Below the pieces are notes generated by a model that made no database searches, had not been told where the DNA came from, and saw nothing but the letters and a program-made list of their open reading frames with translations. A stretch of DNA of 64,000 bases. It comes from Streptomonospora mangrovi. Its GTDB lineage: Bacteria; Actinomycetota; Actinomycetes; Streptosporangiales; Streptosporangiaceae. Location of the stretch: the NCBI RefSeq assembly GCF_027604915.1, contig NZ_JAJAQC010000008.1, positions 160,444 to 224,443 of the forward strand, read 5' to 3'. Both the position numbers and the translations under genes were made by a program. Shown here one piece after another: positions 53,263 to 62,679 of this stretch. Numbering within the stretch: position 1 is the first letter of the stretch; each line of letters starts with the position of its first letter.

Positions 53263-55590
53263 CTACTCCGCCGCCGCCAGGTCGGCGCGCAGGTGGCGGG
53301 CCGTCAGGGAGTGCTCGTCCTCGACCAGGTCGTGGGGGGTGCCCTCGAACATGATGCGGCCGCCGTCCTTGCCGCCGTGCGGGCCGAGGTCGATCACCCA
53401 GTCGGCGTGCTTGACCACGTCCAGGTCGTGCTCGATCACCACCACGGTGTTGCGCGCGTCCACCAGCCGGTCCAGCAGGGCCAGCAGGGTGTCGACGTCG
53501 GCCATGTGCAGGCCGTTGGTGGGCTCGTCGATGATGTAGAGGCCGCCGCGCTTGGTCAGGTGGGTGGCCAGCTTCAGCCGCCGCCGCTCGCCCCCCGACA
53601 GGCTGCTCAGCTCCTGGCCCAGCGTCAGGTAGCCCAGCCCCACCTCGACCAGGTGGCGCAACTGCGCCGCGATCTTCTGCTCCGTGAGGAACCCCGCGGC
53701 CTCCTCCGCGGTCATCGCCATGACCTCGGCGATGGTGTGCCCGCGCAGCCGGTAGGCCAGCACCGCGTTGTCGTAGCGCCGCCCCTCGCACGCCTCGCAG
53801 ACCATGGTCACCGGGTCCATGAACGACATCTCGGCGGTGATCTCGCCGCGCCCGCCGCAGGCGGCGCAGGCGCCCTTGGAGTTGAAGCTGAACATGCCCG
53901 GGTCCACCCGGTTGGCGTCGGCGAAGCTCTTGCGCAGCGGGTCCATGATCCCCAGGAACGACGCCGGGGTGGAGCGGCTGGAGGCGGTGATGGCCTGCTG
54001 CCCGATCAGCACCGCCTCGGGGTGGGCGGCGGCGAACACGTCGGTGACCAGGGTGCTCTTGCCCGAGCCCGCCACCCCCGTGAACACCGTCAGCACGCCC
54101 GTGGGCACCGCCACCGACACGTCCTTGAGGTTGTGCCGCCGGGCGTTGTCCACGCGCAGCCAGCCGCGCGGCTCGCGCACCGCGTCCTTGAGCCCGGTGG
54201 CCCGCCGCAGGCACCGCCCGGTCAGGGTGTCACTCGTGCGCAGCCCCTCGGGCGGCCCGGAGTACACCACCTGCCCGCCGTGGGAGCCCGCCAGCGGACC
54301 CATGTCCACGACGTGGTCGGCGATCCCGATGACGTCGCGGTCGTGCTCGACCACCAGCACCGTGTTGCCCCGGTCGCGCAGCGCCTTCAGCAGCCGGTTG
54401 AGCCGGCCCACGTCGTGGGGGTGCAGGCCGGTGCTGGGCTCGTCGAAGACGTAGGTCATGCCCACCAGGGACGACCCCAGGTAGCGCACCATCTTCAGCC
54501 GCTGGGCCTCGCCGCCCGACAGAGTGGTGGTTTCGCGGTCCAGGCTGAGGTAGCCCAGGCCGATGTCGCTGAGCCGGCGCAGCGCGGCGGCGGCCGAGCG
54601 CGCGATGGGAGTGCCCTGGGGGTGGTCGATCTCCTCCAGCACCCCGATGAGGTCGTCCAGCTCCATCGCGGTCCAGTCGGCGATGTTGCGGCCGTCGATG
54701 CGCGAGGCCAGCGCCGCCGGCGCCAGCCGGGCACCGTCGCACGCCGGGCACCGCCCCTCGCGGATCACCGCCTGCACCGCCTCGCGGCTGCGCTTGCTCA
54801 TGCCGGAGATGTCGCGCTTGAGGTAGAGGCGCTCGAAGCGGTCGGCGATCCCCTCGTAGGTCATGTTGTAGGTGCCGCTGCCGGTCTCGACCGGGACCTT
54901 CAGCGTCTTGTCGCGGCCACCGTGGAGCAGCGTGCGCCACTCCTCCTCGGTGAACTCCCCCAGGGGCTTGTCGCCGTCGAGCACCGCCGTCCACATGCTG
55001 CCCGCAATGCCGCCCTCGAACATCCGGAACCGCACCCCGCCGTCGTTGAGGGAGCGGGACAGGTCGAAGAACGTGTCGGGGTCCAGCCCCACCTTGCGGC
55101 CCAGGCCCTGGCACTCGGGGCAGGCCCCGGCGGGGGTGTTGAAGGAGTAGGCCGAGGACATCCCGGCCGAGGGCTCGCCCATGCGCGAGAACAGCACCCG
55201 CAGTTGGGGGTGGATGTCGGTGACGGTGCCCACGGTGGAGCGGGAGTTGCCGCCCACCGGCTTCTGGTCGACCACGATCGCCGCCGACAGGTTGTCGACG
55301 TGGTCGGCCTCGGGCTTCTCGTACTTGGGCAGGAACCCGCGCACGAACGCCGGGTAGGTGTCGTTGAGCTGGCGCTGGGCCTCCTGGGCCACGGTGCCGA
55401 ACACCAGCGAGGACTTGCCCGAGCCGGAGACGCCGGTGAACACGACGATCCGGTTCTTGGGGATCTCGACGGAGACGTCCTTGAGGTTGTGCACCCGCGC
55501 GCCGCGGATGACGATCGGCGGCGCCGTGACGGGGGCGCCGCCCAACGTACTGACCTCGGTATCGGGGGAGGCGGGGGCCGGGTGGGTCAT
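53263..55590 (-). CDS. UvrA2-type (DrrC-like) ATPase
   Basis: A 775-residue UvrA paralogue, shorter than UvrA (about 950), of the kind linked to resistance against DNA-binding antibiotics. It has two ABC modules: Walker A GVSGSGKSS and GVAGSGKST, signatures LSGGEAQRLKMV and LSGGERRRLKLA. Zinc-finger Cys pairs (CPECQGLG, CPACDGAR, CAACGGRG, CEACEGRR) are present. It likely clears drug or damage from DNA without the UvrB-binding role of UvrA. The ATG at 55590 is at the family N-terminus. Confidence 0.92.
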   Translation of the reverse strand: MTHPAPASPDTEVSTLGGAPVTAPPIVIRGARVHNLKDVSVEIPKNRIVVFTGVSGSGKSSLVFGTVAQEAQRQLNDTYPAFVRGFLPKYEKPEADHVDNLSAAIVVDQKPVGGNSRSTVGTVTDIHPQLRVLFSRMGEPSAGMSSAYSFNTPAGACPECQGLGRKVGLDPDTFFDLSRSLNDGGVRFRMFEGGIAGSMWTAVLDGDKPLGEFTEEEWRTLLHGGRDKTLKVPVETGSGTYNMTYEGIADRFERLYLKRDISGMSKRSREAVQAVIREGRCPACDGARLAPAALASRIDGRNIADWTAMELDDLIGVLEEIDHPQGTPIARSAAAALRRLSDIGLGYLSLDRETTTLSGGEAQRLKMVRYLGSSLVGMTYVFDEPSTGLHPHDVGRLNRLLKALRDRGNTVLVVEHDRDVIGIADHVVDMGPLAGSHGGQVVYSGPPEGLRTSDTLTGRCLRRATGLKDAVREPRGWLRVDNARRHNLKDVSVAVPTGVLTVFTGVAGSGKSTLVTDVFAAAHPEAVLIGQQAITASSRSTPASFLGIMDPLRKSFADANRVDPGMFSFNSKGACAACGGRGEITAEMSFMDPVTMVCEACEGRRYDNAVLAYRLRGHTIAEVMAMTAEEAAGFLTEQKIAAQLRHLVEVGLGYLTLGQELSSLSGGERRRLKLATHLTKRGGLYIIDEPTNGLHMADVDTLLALLDRLVDARNTVVVIEHDLDVVKHADWVIDLGPHGGKDGGRIMFEGTPHDLVEDEHSLTARHLRADLAAAE

Positions 55591-55703
55591 GCGGGTCCTC
55601 TCGCGGGGGTGGCGCCGACGCGCGCATGCGGCGGCGGACCCCTTCAGGCCAGGGGTCGGATCGGGTCGGGAGTGCCTCAACTCTGACCCGTCCGACCCGC
55701 AAA

Positions 55704-55736
55704 AGGCAAACGCGAGTCATACGTTCACATTTGCCT
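55704..55736. promoter_or_regulatory. Inverted repeat upstream of uvrA2
   Basis: AGGCAAA (55704-55710) and TTTGCCT (55730-55736) flank a 19-nt, A/T-richer spacer in the 177-nt gap before uvrA2. The size suits a MerR- or LysR-type site. Confidence 0.4.
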
Positions 55737-55767
55737 GACCTGCGAAAACGCCGGACCCGGGCGGGCG

Positions 55768-56757
55768 TCAGGCGGCGGCCGTCTCCATCGCCTGGGCCAC
55801 GAGTTCCACGGTGCGCAGCCGGCCTTCCAACGTCCCCGCCTGCGGCGCGACGATCAGCTCGTCGGCGCCGGCGTGCCCGGCGAACCAGTCGAGGTAGGCG
55901 CGCACCTCGCCGGGGTCGCCCACCGCCGAGTACTGCGCCATCTGCATGACCTGCCGCCCCGCCGGGGAGTCGAGGGCGGCGTCGGCCTCCTCGGGGGTGA
56001 GGGTGCGCCCGCGTGCCAGCAGTTGGGCGGCCATGCGCCGCCGCGCGAGGTGCGCCTGCTCCTTGGCCTGCTCGGTGGTGTCGGCGGCGGTGGCGTTGAC
56101 GCCGGCGATCACATAGGGCGCGTCGAGCTGGTCGGAGGGGCTGAACTCCCGCCGGTAGAGGGCCACGGCGTCCTGGAGCGCGGCCGGCGCGAAGTGGGAC
56201 GCGAAGGAGTAGGGCAGCCCCAGCGCCGCCGCGAGCCGGGCGCCGAACAGGGACGACCCCAGGATGTACAGCGGCACGTTGGTGCCCTTGCCCGGGATCG
56301 CGTCCACGCCGGGGATCCGGGACTCGCCCGTGAGGTAGCCCTGGAGTTCCAGCACGTCCTGGGGGAAGGTGTCGGCCGAGGCGGGGTCGCGGCGCAGCGC
56401 CCGCATCGTGTTCTGGTCGCTGCCGGGCGCGCGGCCCAGCCCCAGGTCGATGCGGTCGGGGTGCAGCGTGGCCAGGGTGCCGAACTGCTCGGCGATGGTC
56501 AGCGGCGCGTGGTTGGGCAGCATCACCCCGCCCGCGCCCAGGCGGATGCGGCGGGTGAGGGTGGCGATGTGGGCGATCAGCACGCTGGTGGCCGAGGACG
56601 CGATGGTGGCCATGTTGTGGTGCTCGGCGTACCAGATCCGCCGGTAGCCCAGGTCGTCGGCGCTGCGGGCCACGGCCGCGCTGGCCTCGAAGCTGTCGCG
56701 TGCGGTCATGCCCTCGTTGATGGGCGCCAGGTCGAGCAGGGATACGGGGACGGACAC
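55768..56757 (-). CDS. Luciferase-like flavin monooxygenase (LLM class)
   Basis: A 329-residue TIM-barrel protein that would use FMNH2 and O2. The family N-terminus [13 protein letters not shown] and the motifs [31 protein letters not shown] and DLGLGRAPG are clear. The substrate is unknown; homologues of this type act on alkanes, aldehydes or thiols. The GTG start follows GAAAGG. It is upstream of uvrA2 on the same strand. Confidence 0.88.
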   Translation of the reverse strand: MSVPVSLLDLAPINEGMTARDSFEASAAVARSADDLGYRRIWYAEHHNMATIASSATSVLIAHIATLTRRIRLGAGGVMLPNHAPLTIAEQFGTLATLHPDRIDLGLGRAPGSDQNTMRALRRDPASADTFPQDVLELQGYLTGESRIPGVDAIPGKGTNVPLYILGSSLFGARLAAALGLPYSFASHFAPAALQDAVALYRREFSPSDQLDAPYVIAGVNATAADTTEQAKEQAHLARRRMAAQLLARGRTLTPEEADAALDSPAGRQVMQMAQYSAVGDPGEVRAYLDWFAGHAGADELIVAPQAGTLEGRLRTVELVAQAMETAAA

Positions 56758-56974
56758 GGCGTGCGGCCTTTCGTTGGCGGACGGGAGCGGCGCGGCGCGC
56801 GCCGGGGCGCGCGGGCGGTGCGGGCCGGGCCGGAGACGGCCGCGGGCCCACCTTGAGGCAACAGCGCTGTTCATCCCGTTTGTTCCGGCCGCGTGCGCGG
56901 CGCCGGGCGCGCCGCCGGGTTTCAGCGCCGCGCCCCGGGCCAGTGGACACCCACCGACGACGAGGGGAGGACCC

Positions 56975-58171
56975 ATGCGAGCGGTGACGTGGCAGGGCGT
57001 CGAGGACGTCCGGACCAGCGAGGTCCCCGACCCCGCGATCCGCGAGCCGACCGACGCCATCGTCGAGGTGACCTCGACCGCCGTCTGCGGCTCCGACCTG
57101 CACCTGTACTCGCCCCTGGGCACGTTCATGGAGCCCGGCGACATCCTCGGCCACGAGGCGATGGGCGTGGTGCGCGAGGTGGGGCCCGAGGTCACCGGCA
57201 TCGGCCCCGGCGACCGCGTGGTGATGCCGTTCAACATCTCCTGCGGCCACTGCGCCATGTGCCGGGACCGCTACTACGCCCAGTGCGAGACCACCCAGGT
57301 CCGCGAGTACGGCAAGGGCGCCGCCCTGTTCGGCTACACCAAGCTCTACGGGCACGTGCCCGGCGGGCAGGCGGAGTACCTGCGTGTGCCCCAGGCCCAC
57401 TTCGGCCCGATCCGGGTGCCCGAGGGGCCGCCGGACACGCGGTTCCTGTTCCTCTCCGACGTGCTGCCCACCGCCTGGCAGGCGGTGGCCTACGCCGACA
57501 TCCCGCCCGGCGGATCGGTGGCGGTGATCGGGCTCGGACCCATCGGGCAGATGTGCGCCCGCATCGCCCTGCACCTGGGCGCCGGGCAGGTGTTCGGCGT
57601 CGACCGGGTGCCCGAGCGGCTGGCCATGGCCGAGCGCTACGGGGTCAGCGTGGTCGACGGCGACGCCGAGGACGACCCGGCGGCGGTGATCCGCGACCGC
57701 ACCGAGGGGCGCGGCCCGCACTCGGTGATCGACGCCGTGGGGCTGGAGGCGCACGGCGCGCCCGTGGGCAAGGCCGCCCAGACGGCGGCGCGGCTGCTGC
57801 CCGACGCGGTGTCGGAGCGGCTGATGCAGCGCGCCGGGGTGGACCGGCTCTCGGCGCTGAACCTGGCCTTCGACGTGGTGCGCCGCTGCGGCACGGTGTC
57901 CATCAGCGGCGTCTACGGCGGCCAGGCCGACCCCCTGCCGATGATGGACCTCTTCGACAAGGGCGTGACGATCCGGATGGGCCAGGCGCACGTGCGGCGC
58001 TGGACCGACGACATCCTGCCGCTGCTCACCGACCCCGACTCCGACCCGCTCGGGGTGGACGACTTCACCACCCACGTGCTGCCGCTGGACCGCGCCGCCG
58101 AGGCATACGACATGTTCCAGCACAAGCGGGACGGCGCGGTCAAGGTGGTGCTGCGGCCCCAGGCCGCCTAG
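56975..58171 (+). CDS. Zinc-dependent alcohol dehydrogenase (MDR family, formaldehyde/threonine dehydrogenase-like)
   Basis: A 398-residue medium-chain dehydrogenase. The catalytic Zn site uses Cys38 (AVCGSDLH) and GHEAMGVV; the structural Zn lobe has [15 protein letters not shown]. The NAD-binding motif is [18 protein letters not shown]. The long C-terminal half resembles glutathione-independent formaldehyde dehydrogenases, but the substrate is open. GGGGAGG lies before the ATG. An SDR gene follows after 130 nt on the same strand. Confidence 0.88.
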   Translation: MRAVTWQGVEDVRTSEVPDPAIREPTDAIVEVTSTAVCGSDLHLYSPLGTFMEPGDILGHEAMGVVREVGPEVTGIGPGDRVVMPFNISCGHCAMCRDRYYAQCETTQVREYGKGAALFGYTKLYGHVPGGQAEYLRVPQAHFGPIRVPEGPPDTRFLFLSDVLPTAWQAVAYADIPPGGSVAVIGLGPIGQMCARIALHLGAGQVFGVDRVPERLAMAERYGVSVVDGDAEDDPAAVIRDRTEGRGPHSVIDAVGLEAHGAPVGKAAQTAARLLPDAVSERLMQRAGVDRLSALNLAFDVVRRCGTVSISGVYGGQADPLPMMDLFDKGVTIRMGQAHVRRWTDDILPLLTDPDSDPLGVDDFTTHVLPLDRAAEAYDMFQHKRDGAVKVVLRPQAA

Positions 58172-58301
58172 CGCGGCGGGCGGCGCGCGGCCCCCGCGCG
58201 GGGCCGCCGCACCCCGCCGGTCCCGCCGGCCCTGCCGGCGCCCCGCGCCCCGGCGCGCGGACACAAGCGCCGGCCCCGTGCACGAACACAGTGGAGGACA
58301 C

Positions 58302-59351
58302 ATGCGCTGGACCACGGCCGCCGCGGCGGCCGCAACCGCGGCGGCGGCCGCGACGGCGTGGCGGGCGCTGCCCCGTCCCGCCGACCTCACGGGGCGCACC
58401 GCCCTGGTCACCGGCGGGTCGCGCGGCCTGGGCCTGCTCATCGCGCGCGAACTGGGCGCCGCCGGGTGCCGGGTGCTGGTGTGCGCCCGCAGCGGCGACG
58501 AACTGGACACCGCAGTGGACGACCTGCGCGGACGCGGGATCGACGCCCACGGGCTGGCCTGCGACCTGCGCGTGGAGGCCGAGATCGCGGCGCTGACCGC
58601 GCGCGTCAGCGGCGAGTTCGGCCCGCTGGACATCCTCGTCAACAACGCGGGGGTCATCCGGGTGGGGCCGATCGCGGCGCTGAGCGAGGAGGACCTCGCC
58701 GAGGCGCTGGACCTGATGTTCTGGGCGCCCTACCGGCTGACCCGCGCGTTCCTGCCCGAGCTGCGCGAGCGCTCCGGCAACGTCGTCACCGTCACCTCGA
58801 TCGGCGCCAAGGTCAGCGTGCCGCACCTGCTGCCCTACTCCGTGGGCAAGTTCGCCGAGGCCGCGCTGGCCGAGGGCATGGACGCCGAGACCCCCGGCGA
58901 CGTGCGCTTCACCACCGTGGTTCCCGGCCTGATGCGCACCGGCTCCCACGTGGGCGCGGAGTTCATCAGCCGCCCGGGTGCGGAGTACGCCTGGTTCGCG
59001 CTGCTGTCGGGACTGCCGGTGCTGTCCATGGACGCCGAGCGCGCGGCGCGCGCCATCGTGCGCGGGATGCGCCAGGGGCGGCGCTACATCGTGCTGACCC
59101 CGGCGGCGCGGGTCGCGATGGCGGCCAAGGGGGTCGCCCCCGGGCTCGTCCAGACGGCGCTGCGCGCCACCGGGGCGGTGCTGCCGGGGGCGGCGGGCAC
59201 GGAGTTGGAGACCGGCGAGCAGGCGCGCGAGCGCACCGGCCCGGTGCTGCGGCTGCTGACCCGCCTCAACGACACCGCCAGCCGGCGGTTCAACCAGGTG
59301 CCGCGCCCGCGCCCGGAGGCCGAGATGCCCCGCCCGGAGGCGCGCGGCTGA
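58302..59351 (+). CDS. Short-chain dehydrogenase/reductase, N-terminally anchored
   Basis: A 349-residue SDR. A short hydrophobic N-terminus (AAAAAATAAAAATAW) may hold it to the membrane. The cofactor motif is TGGSRGLGLLIA and NNAG is present. The active-site Tyr and Lys are in PYSVGKFAEAAL, with the catalytic Ser in VTSIGAKVS. A 100-residue C-terminal extension follows the SDR core. The ATG follows GGAGG. Confidence 0.85.
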   Translation: MRWTTAAAAAATAAAAATAWRALPRPADLTGRTALVTGGSRGLGLLIARELGAAGCRVLVCARSGDELDTAVDDLRGRGIDAHGLACDLRVEAEIAALTARVSGEFGPLDILVNNAGVIRVGPIAALSEEDLAEALDLMFWAPYRLTRAFLPELRERSGNVVTVTSIGAKVSVPHLLPYSVGKFAEAALAEGMDAETPGDVRFTTVVPGLMRTGSHVGAEFISRPGAEYAWFALLSGLPVLSMDAERAARAIVRGMRQGRRYIVLTPAARVAMAAKGVAPGLVQTALRATGAVLPGAAGTELETGEQARERTGPVLRLLTRLNDTASRRFNQVPRPRPEAEMPRPEARG

Positions 59352-59394
59352 GGGGCGAGGCCGAGGTGCCAGGCCGAGGCCCGAGTCCCTGACG

Positions 59395-59445
59395 CACGCG
59401 AGCGGCGGCCCTTCCCGGATGCGGGGGAGGGCCGCCGCTCGCGTG
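59395..59445. terminator. Bidirectional terminator hairpin
   Basis: A perfect 18-bp stem (59395-59412 with 59428-59445) and a 15-nt loop lie between the convergent SDR and hemerythrin genes. Confidence 0.8.
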
Positions 59446-59494
59446 CCCGCCTGATCGGGTCCCGGCGCGGTGGCGGCCGCGCCGCGCCGCCGCG

Positions 59495-60064
59495 CTAGTG
59501 CGAGCGGCCCGCCAGCGCGTCGCGCATGCGGTCGATCAGGCCCGCGCCGGGGTCCAGGATCCGGTTGGCGGGCGGGGTGTCGGGCGCGTGCGGGTGCGGC
59601 CGGGTGGGCGCGGACTCCTTGGCCTTGAGCACCTTGGCGCCCAGCTCCGCCAGCTCCTCCCGCGAGCACGCCTGGCGCAGCCGGGGCAGCAGGTCCTCCT
59701 CCTCGTCGCTGATGTGGTGGCGGATGTCGGACATCAGCGTGCCCAGCAGCTCCTCGAACCGGGGGTCGGTCGCCGGGCAGTCCGCCAGGTCCTTCATGAC
59801 CTGCTCGGCCTCGGCGTGCTCCTCCAGTTCGTGGTCGACGATCCCCTCGCCGTCGGGCAGCACCCGCCGCGCCGCCGGGTACATGTGCTGCTCCTCGGCG
59901 ACCGAGTGGCGCACCAGCTCGGTGATCACGTGGTCGGCCAGCCGCTTGCGGTGCTCGGGGTCGGGCGCCCCCTGCTCCAGTTCGGTGAACACCGCCTCGA
60001 CCGCGCGGTGGTCGGCGATGATGACGTCGATGAGGTCGGTGCCCCGGGCGTCGGTCTGTGCCAT
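59495..60064 (-). CDS. Hemerythrin/HHE-domain protein
   Basis: A 189-residue four-helix protein with a di-iron site. The ligands are in IIADHRAVEAVFTELE, HSVAEEQHMYP, ELEEHAEAEQVMKDL and DIRHHISDEEEDLLP. Such proteins bind O2 or NO or sense redox state. The C-terminal 45 residues are Pro/His-rich and disordered. It is the third gene of a minus-strand group with an SDR and a DUF2795 protein. Confidence 0.92.
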   Translation of the reverse strand: MAQTDARGTDLIDVIIADHRAVEAVFTELEQGAPDPEHRKRLADHVITELVRHSVAEEQHMYPAARRVLPDGEGIVDHELEEHAEAEQVMKDLADCPATDPRFEELLGTLMSDIRHHISDEEEDLLPRLRQACSREELAELGAKVLKAKESAPTRPHPHAPDTPPANRILDPGAGLIDRMRDALAGRSH

Positions 60065-60121
60065 GTCGGTTCCCTCTCCTGTCCTGCCGTTCTCGGTCCT
60101 CGGTCGGCGGTGCGCGGCCGC

Positions 60122-60970
60122 TCAGCCCGGCTGGATCTCCCCGCCGGTGGGGGCCAGCACCTCGTCGGTGTAGTAGGACGACAGCTTGTTGCTGGCGAAG
60201 AAGACGTAGGAGGGGGCGATCTCGTCGGGCTGGGCCGCGCGCCCCATCGGCGCCTGCTTGCCGAAGCCCTCGACGGAGTCGGCGTCCAGCGTCGCGGGGA
60301 TCAGCGGCGTCCACACCGGGCCGGGGGCCACGCAGTTCACCCGGATGCCGTCCTTCATGTAGTGCTGCGCCAGCGAGTGCACCAGGTTCATCACCGCCGC
60401 CTTGCTGGTGGCGTAGTCGATCAGCGACTTGTTGCCGCGCAGGCCGTTGATGGAGCCGGTGACGATGACCGACGCGTCGGCGGCCAGGTGCGGCGCGGCC
60501 GCGCGCAGCGTCCAGAAGACGCCGAATACGTTGACGTCGTAGGTGCGGCGCAGCTGCTCGGTGGTCAGCTCGGCGAAGTCGTCCACCGGCGCCTGCGTGG
60601 CGGCGTGGGCCACCAGCACGTCGATCTCGCCCAGTTCGCGCACGGTGCGCTCGACCAGGGCGGTGCAGTGGCCCTCGTCGGCGACGTCGCCGCGGATGAG
60701 TTCGCAGCGGCGGCCCTCGCGGCGGACCAGTTCGGCGGTGTGCTCGGCGTCGGCGTCCTCGCTGAGGTAGCCCACGGCGACGTCGGCGCCCTCCTTGGCG
60801 AAGGCCACCGACACCGCGCGCCCGATACCGGAGTCGCCGCCGGTGATGAGCGCGGTCTTGCCCTCCAGCAGGCCGCGGCCGACGTAGTCGCGCATCTCGT
60901 CGCGGGGCTGGGGGTCCATCGGCCCGGTCTCACCGGGATGGGGCTGCTGCTGGGCGGGTGGGTTGGTCAC
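60122..60970 (-). CDS. Stress-type short-chain dehydrogenase/reductase
   Basis: A 282-residue SDR of the general-stress group, with the Gln/Pro-rich N-terminus usual there (NPPAQQQPHPGETGPMDPQP). The cofactor site is TGGDSGIGRAV and the catalytic YxxxK is in DYATSKAAV, with Ser in VTGSINGL. The usual NNAG is replaced by HAAT. The GTG start follows GGAGGGAG. It lies between a DUF2795 gene and the hemerythrin gene. Confidence 0.88.
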   Translation of the reverse strand: MTNPPAQQQPHPGETGPMDPQPRDEMRDYVGRGLLEGKTALITGGDSGIGRAVSVAFAKEGADVAVGYLSEDADAEHTAELVRREGRRCELIRGDVADEGHCTALVERTVRELGEIDVLVAHAATQAPVDDFAELTTEQLRRTYDVNVFGVFWTLRAAAPHLAADASVIVTGSINGLRGNKSLIDYATSKAAVMNLVHSLAQHYMKDGIRVNCVAPGPVWTPLIPATLDADSVEGFGKQAPMGRAAQPDEIAPSYVFFASNKLSSYYTDEVLAPTGGEIQPG

Positions 60971-61075
60971 GGCCGGCTCCCTCCACTTCGTCAGGTGCTG
61001 CGGGTCGGTCGGGCGCGGCCGGTCGCCCCGGCCGCGCGGCGCGCCACCGCCGGCGGGCGGCGGCGCGCGGGCGCG

Positions 61076-61285
61076 TCAGCCGGAGGACTCCCCGCTGACG
61101 TCGGCGATGTCGCGGCTGACCTCGTCGGGGCCGCCGTAGTTCTGCTTGGGCAGGTTGCGCAGCGCGTCCACGACCTCGTCGCCGGCCTTGTTCTGCCGCG
61201 CGTGCTGGACGAGGTCGTCGCGCGAGGACGGGTAGCCCACCCCCGACAGCGCCTTCTGCACCTCGATGAACGTCGGCTGAGCCAT
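61076..61285 (-). CDS. DUF2795 protein
   Basis: A 69-residue protein with the DUF2795 core (FIEVQKALSGVGYPSSRDDL, then VDALRNLPKQNYGGPDEVSR). The function is unknown; these small proteins are often found with stress genes. GAGGAGG lies before the ATG. It is first in the group with the SDR and hemerythrin genes. Confidence 0.88.
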   Translation of the reverse strand: MAQPTFIEVQKALSGVGYPSSRDDLVQHARQNKAGDEVVDALRNLPKQNYGGPDEVSRDIADVSGESSG

Positions 61286-61528
61286 GCGAGCCTCCTCTTC
61301 GGTCGGATTCGGGTCGAGTGGCCGGACATCCGGCCGGGCTACCCGCGAAGACGGCGTCCATGCCCGCGCGGCGCCCGGGTGGACGGGTGCGGGCGGGCGC
61401 GGGGGAGCGGGGAGGAAGCGGGGGAGCCGGCGGGAATGCGGAGTCCCGTGGGAGGCCGGCGGCGGTTCGGCGCGCCGTGCGGGCCGCGGCGGTGGTTCGG
61501 TGCCCCGAGCGCGGGTAGCCACCGCCGC

Positions 61529-62398
61529 ATGGGAATCGTCACGACCATGCACCGCATCGAGGCCGCCGAGGAACTGGACCCCTTGGTCGGCCGGCTCAAG
61601 CCCATCGTGGACCGCATCCCGCCCGGGCGGCTGCGCGACCTGCTGCACGGCGTCCCGATGGGCCACCCCGCCCACCCGATCCTGGTCCAGGTGCCCATCG
61701 GCGCCTGGGCGTCGGCGGTCGTCCTGGACCTGTTCCCCGGCACCGAGCGCGCCGCGCGGCTGCTGGTGGGGGTGGGCCTGGCGGCGGCGCTGCCGGCGGC
61801 CGTCGCCGGCGCGGTGGACTGGTCCCAGCAGCACGAGCGGCACCAGCGCACCGGTGTCGTGCACGCCGCCGCCAACGGCGCGGGCGCGGCCCTGTTCGCC
61901 GCCTCGGCGCTGGCGCGGGCGAGCGGGCGCACCGGGCTGGGCAAGGCGCTGGCCGTGTTCGGGATGGGCGCGGTGGGCGCGGGCGGCATGCTGGGCGGCC
62001 ACATCGCCTACCACCTGGCGGGCGGGGCCACCCACGCCGACCACGTGGTGGACCGGCTGCCCGAGGACTGGCAGGAGATCGGCCAGGCGGCCGACTTCGC
62101 CGAGGACACCCCGGTGCACGCGCGCATCGGCGACATCGGCCTGGTGGTGGTGCGCAGCGGCGAGCGGGTGCACGTCCTGGCCGACACCTGCGCCCACCTG
62201 GGCGGCCCGCTGTCGGAGGGCGAGCTGTCGGCGGCCGAGGGCGAGGCCGGGACCGGTTCCGCCTGCATCACGTGCCCGTGGCACGGCAGCACCTTCCGGC
62301 TGACCGACGGCGCGGTGGTGTCGGGACCGGCCACCGCCGCGCAGCCGGTGCTGGAGAGCGAGGTCCGCGAGGGCGTGGTGCGCGTCCGCCGGAGCTGA
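61529..62398 (+). CDS. DUF2231-Rieske fusion membrane protein
   Basis: A 289-residue protein. Residues about 35-160 form a DUF2231 four-helix membrane domain (HGVPMGHPAHPILVQVPIGA). A Rieske [2Fe-2S] domain follows, with Cys221-x-His223 (CAHLGG) and Cys249-x2-His252 (CPWHGSTF). It likely passes electrons at the membrane; the partner is unknown. The start could be the ATG 18 nt later; neither has a clear ribosome binding site. Confidence 0.88.
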   Translation: MGIVTTMHRIEAAEELDPLVGRLKPIVDRIPPGRLRDLLHGVPMGHPAHPILVQVPIGAWASAVVLDLFPGTERAARLLVGVGLAAALPAAVAGAVDWSQQHERHQRTGVVHAAANGAGAALFAASALARASGRTGLGKALAVFGMGAVGAGGMLGGHIAYHLAGGATHADHVVDRLPEDWQEIGQAADFAEDTPVHARIGDIGLVVVRSGERVHVLADTCAHLGGPLSEGELSAAEGEAGTGSACITCPWHGSTFRLTDGAVVSGPATAAQPVLESEVREGVVRVRRS

Positions 62399-62679
62399 GT
62401 GTCCGGGCGTCCACCCGCGTCCCCGCTGCGCGGGGCGCGGGTTTCCTGCGGATTGCCGCTGTGTGACCAGGTGATGTCCCGCCCTGCGGTCGCTGACCCT
62501 ACGGGGCGGGAACTTCGCGCTGGGCTGCTGTTGGCGGCGTCACACCGTCGAACGGGGAACACATCCGCACCCGGCCGTGCTGAACACGCCGTCGTCCCCG
62601 CCCGTCCCCTGCGCCGGACGCGGCGGCGGTTCCTGTTCCACGCACCCTTGCTGCACACACGGAAAGGCCGGTCCGCGAA

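Noticed and set aside
54230..58657. A 1475-codon minus-strand open frame
   Set aside because: It is a shadow of uvrA2, the luciferase-like gene, and the antisense of the alcohol dehydrogenase and SDR genes; no domain is recognisable and codon bias is wrong.
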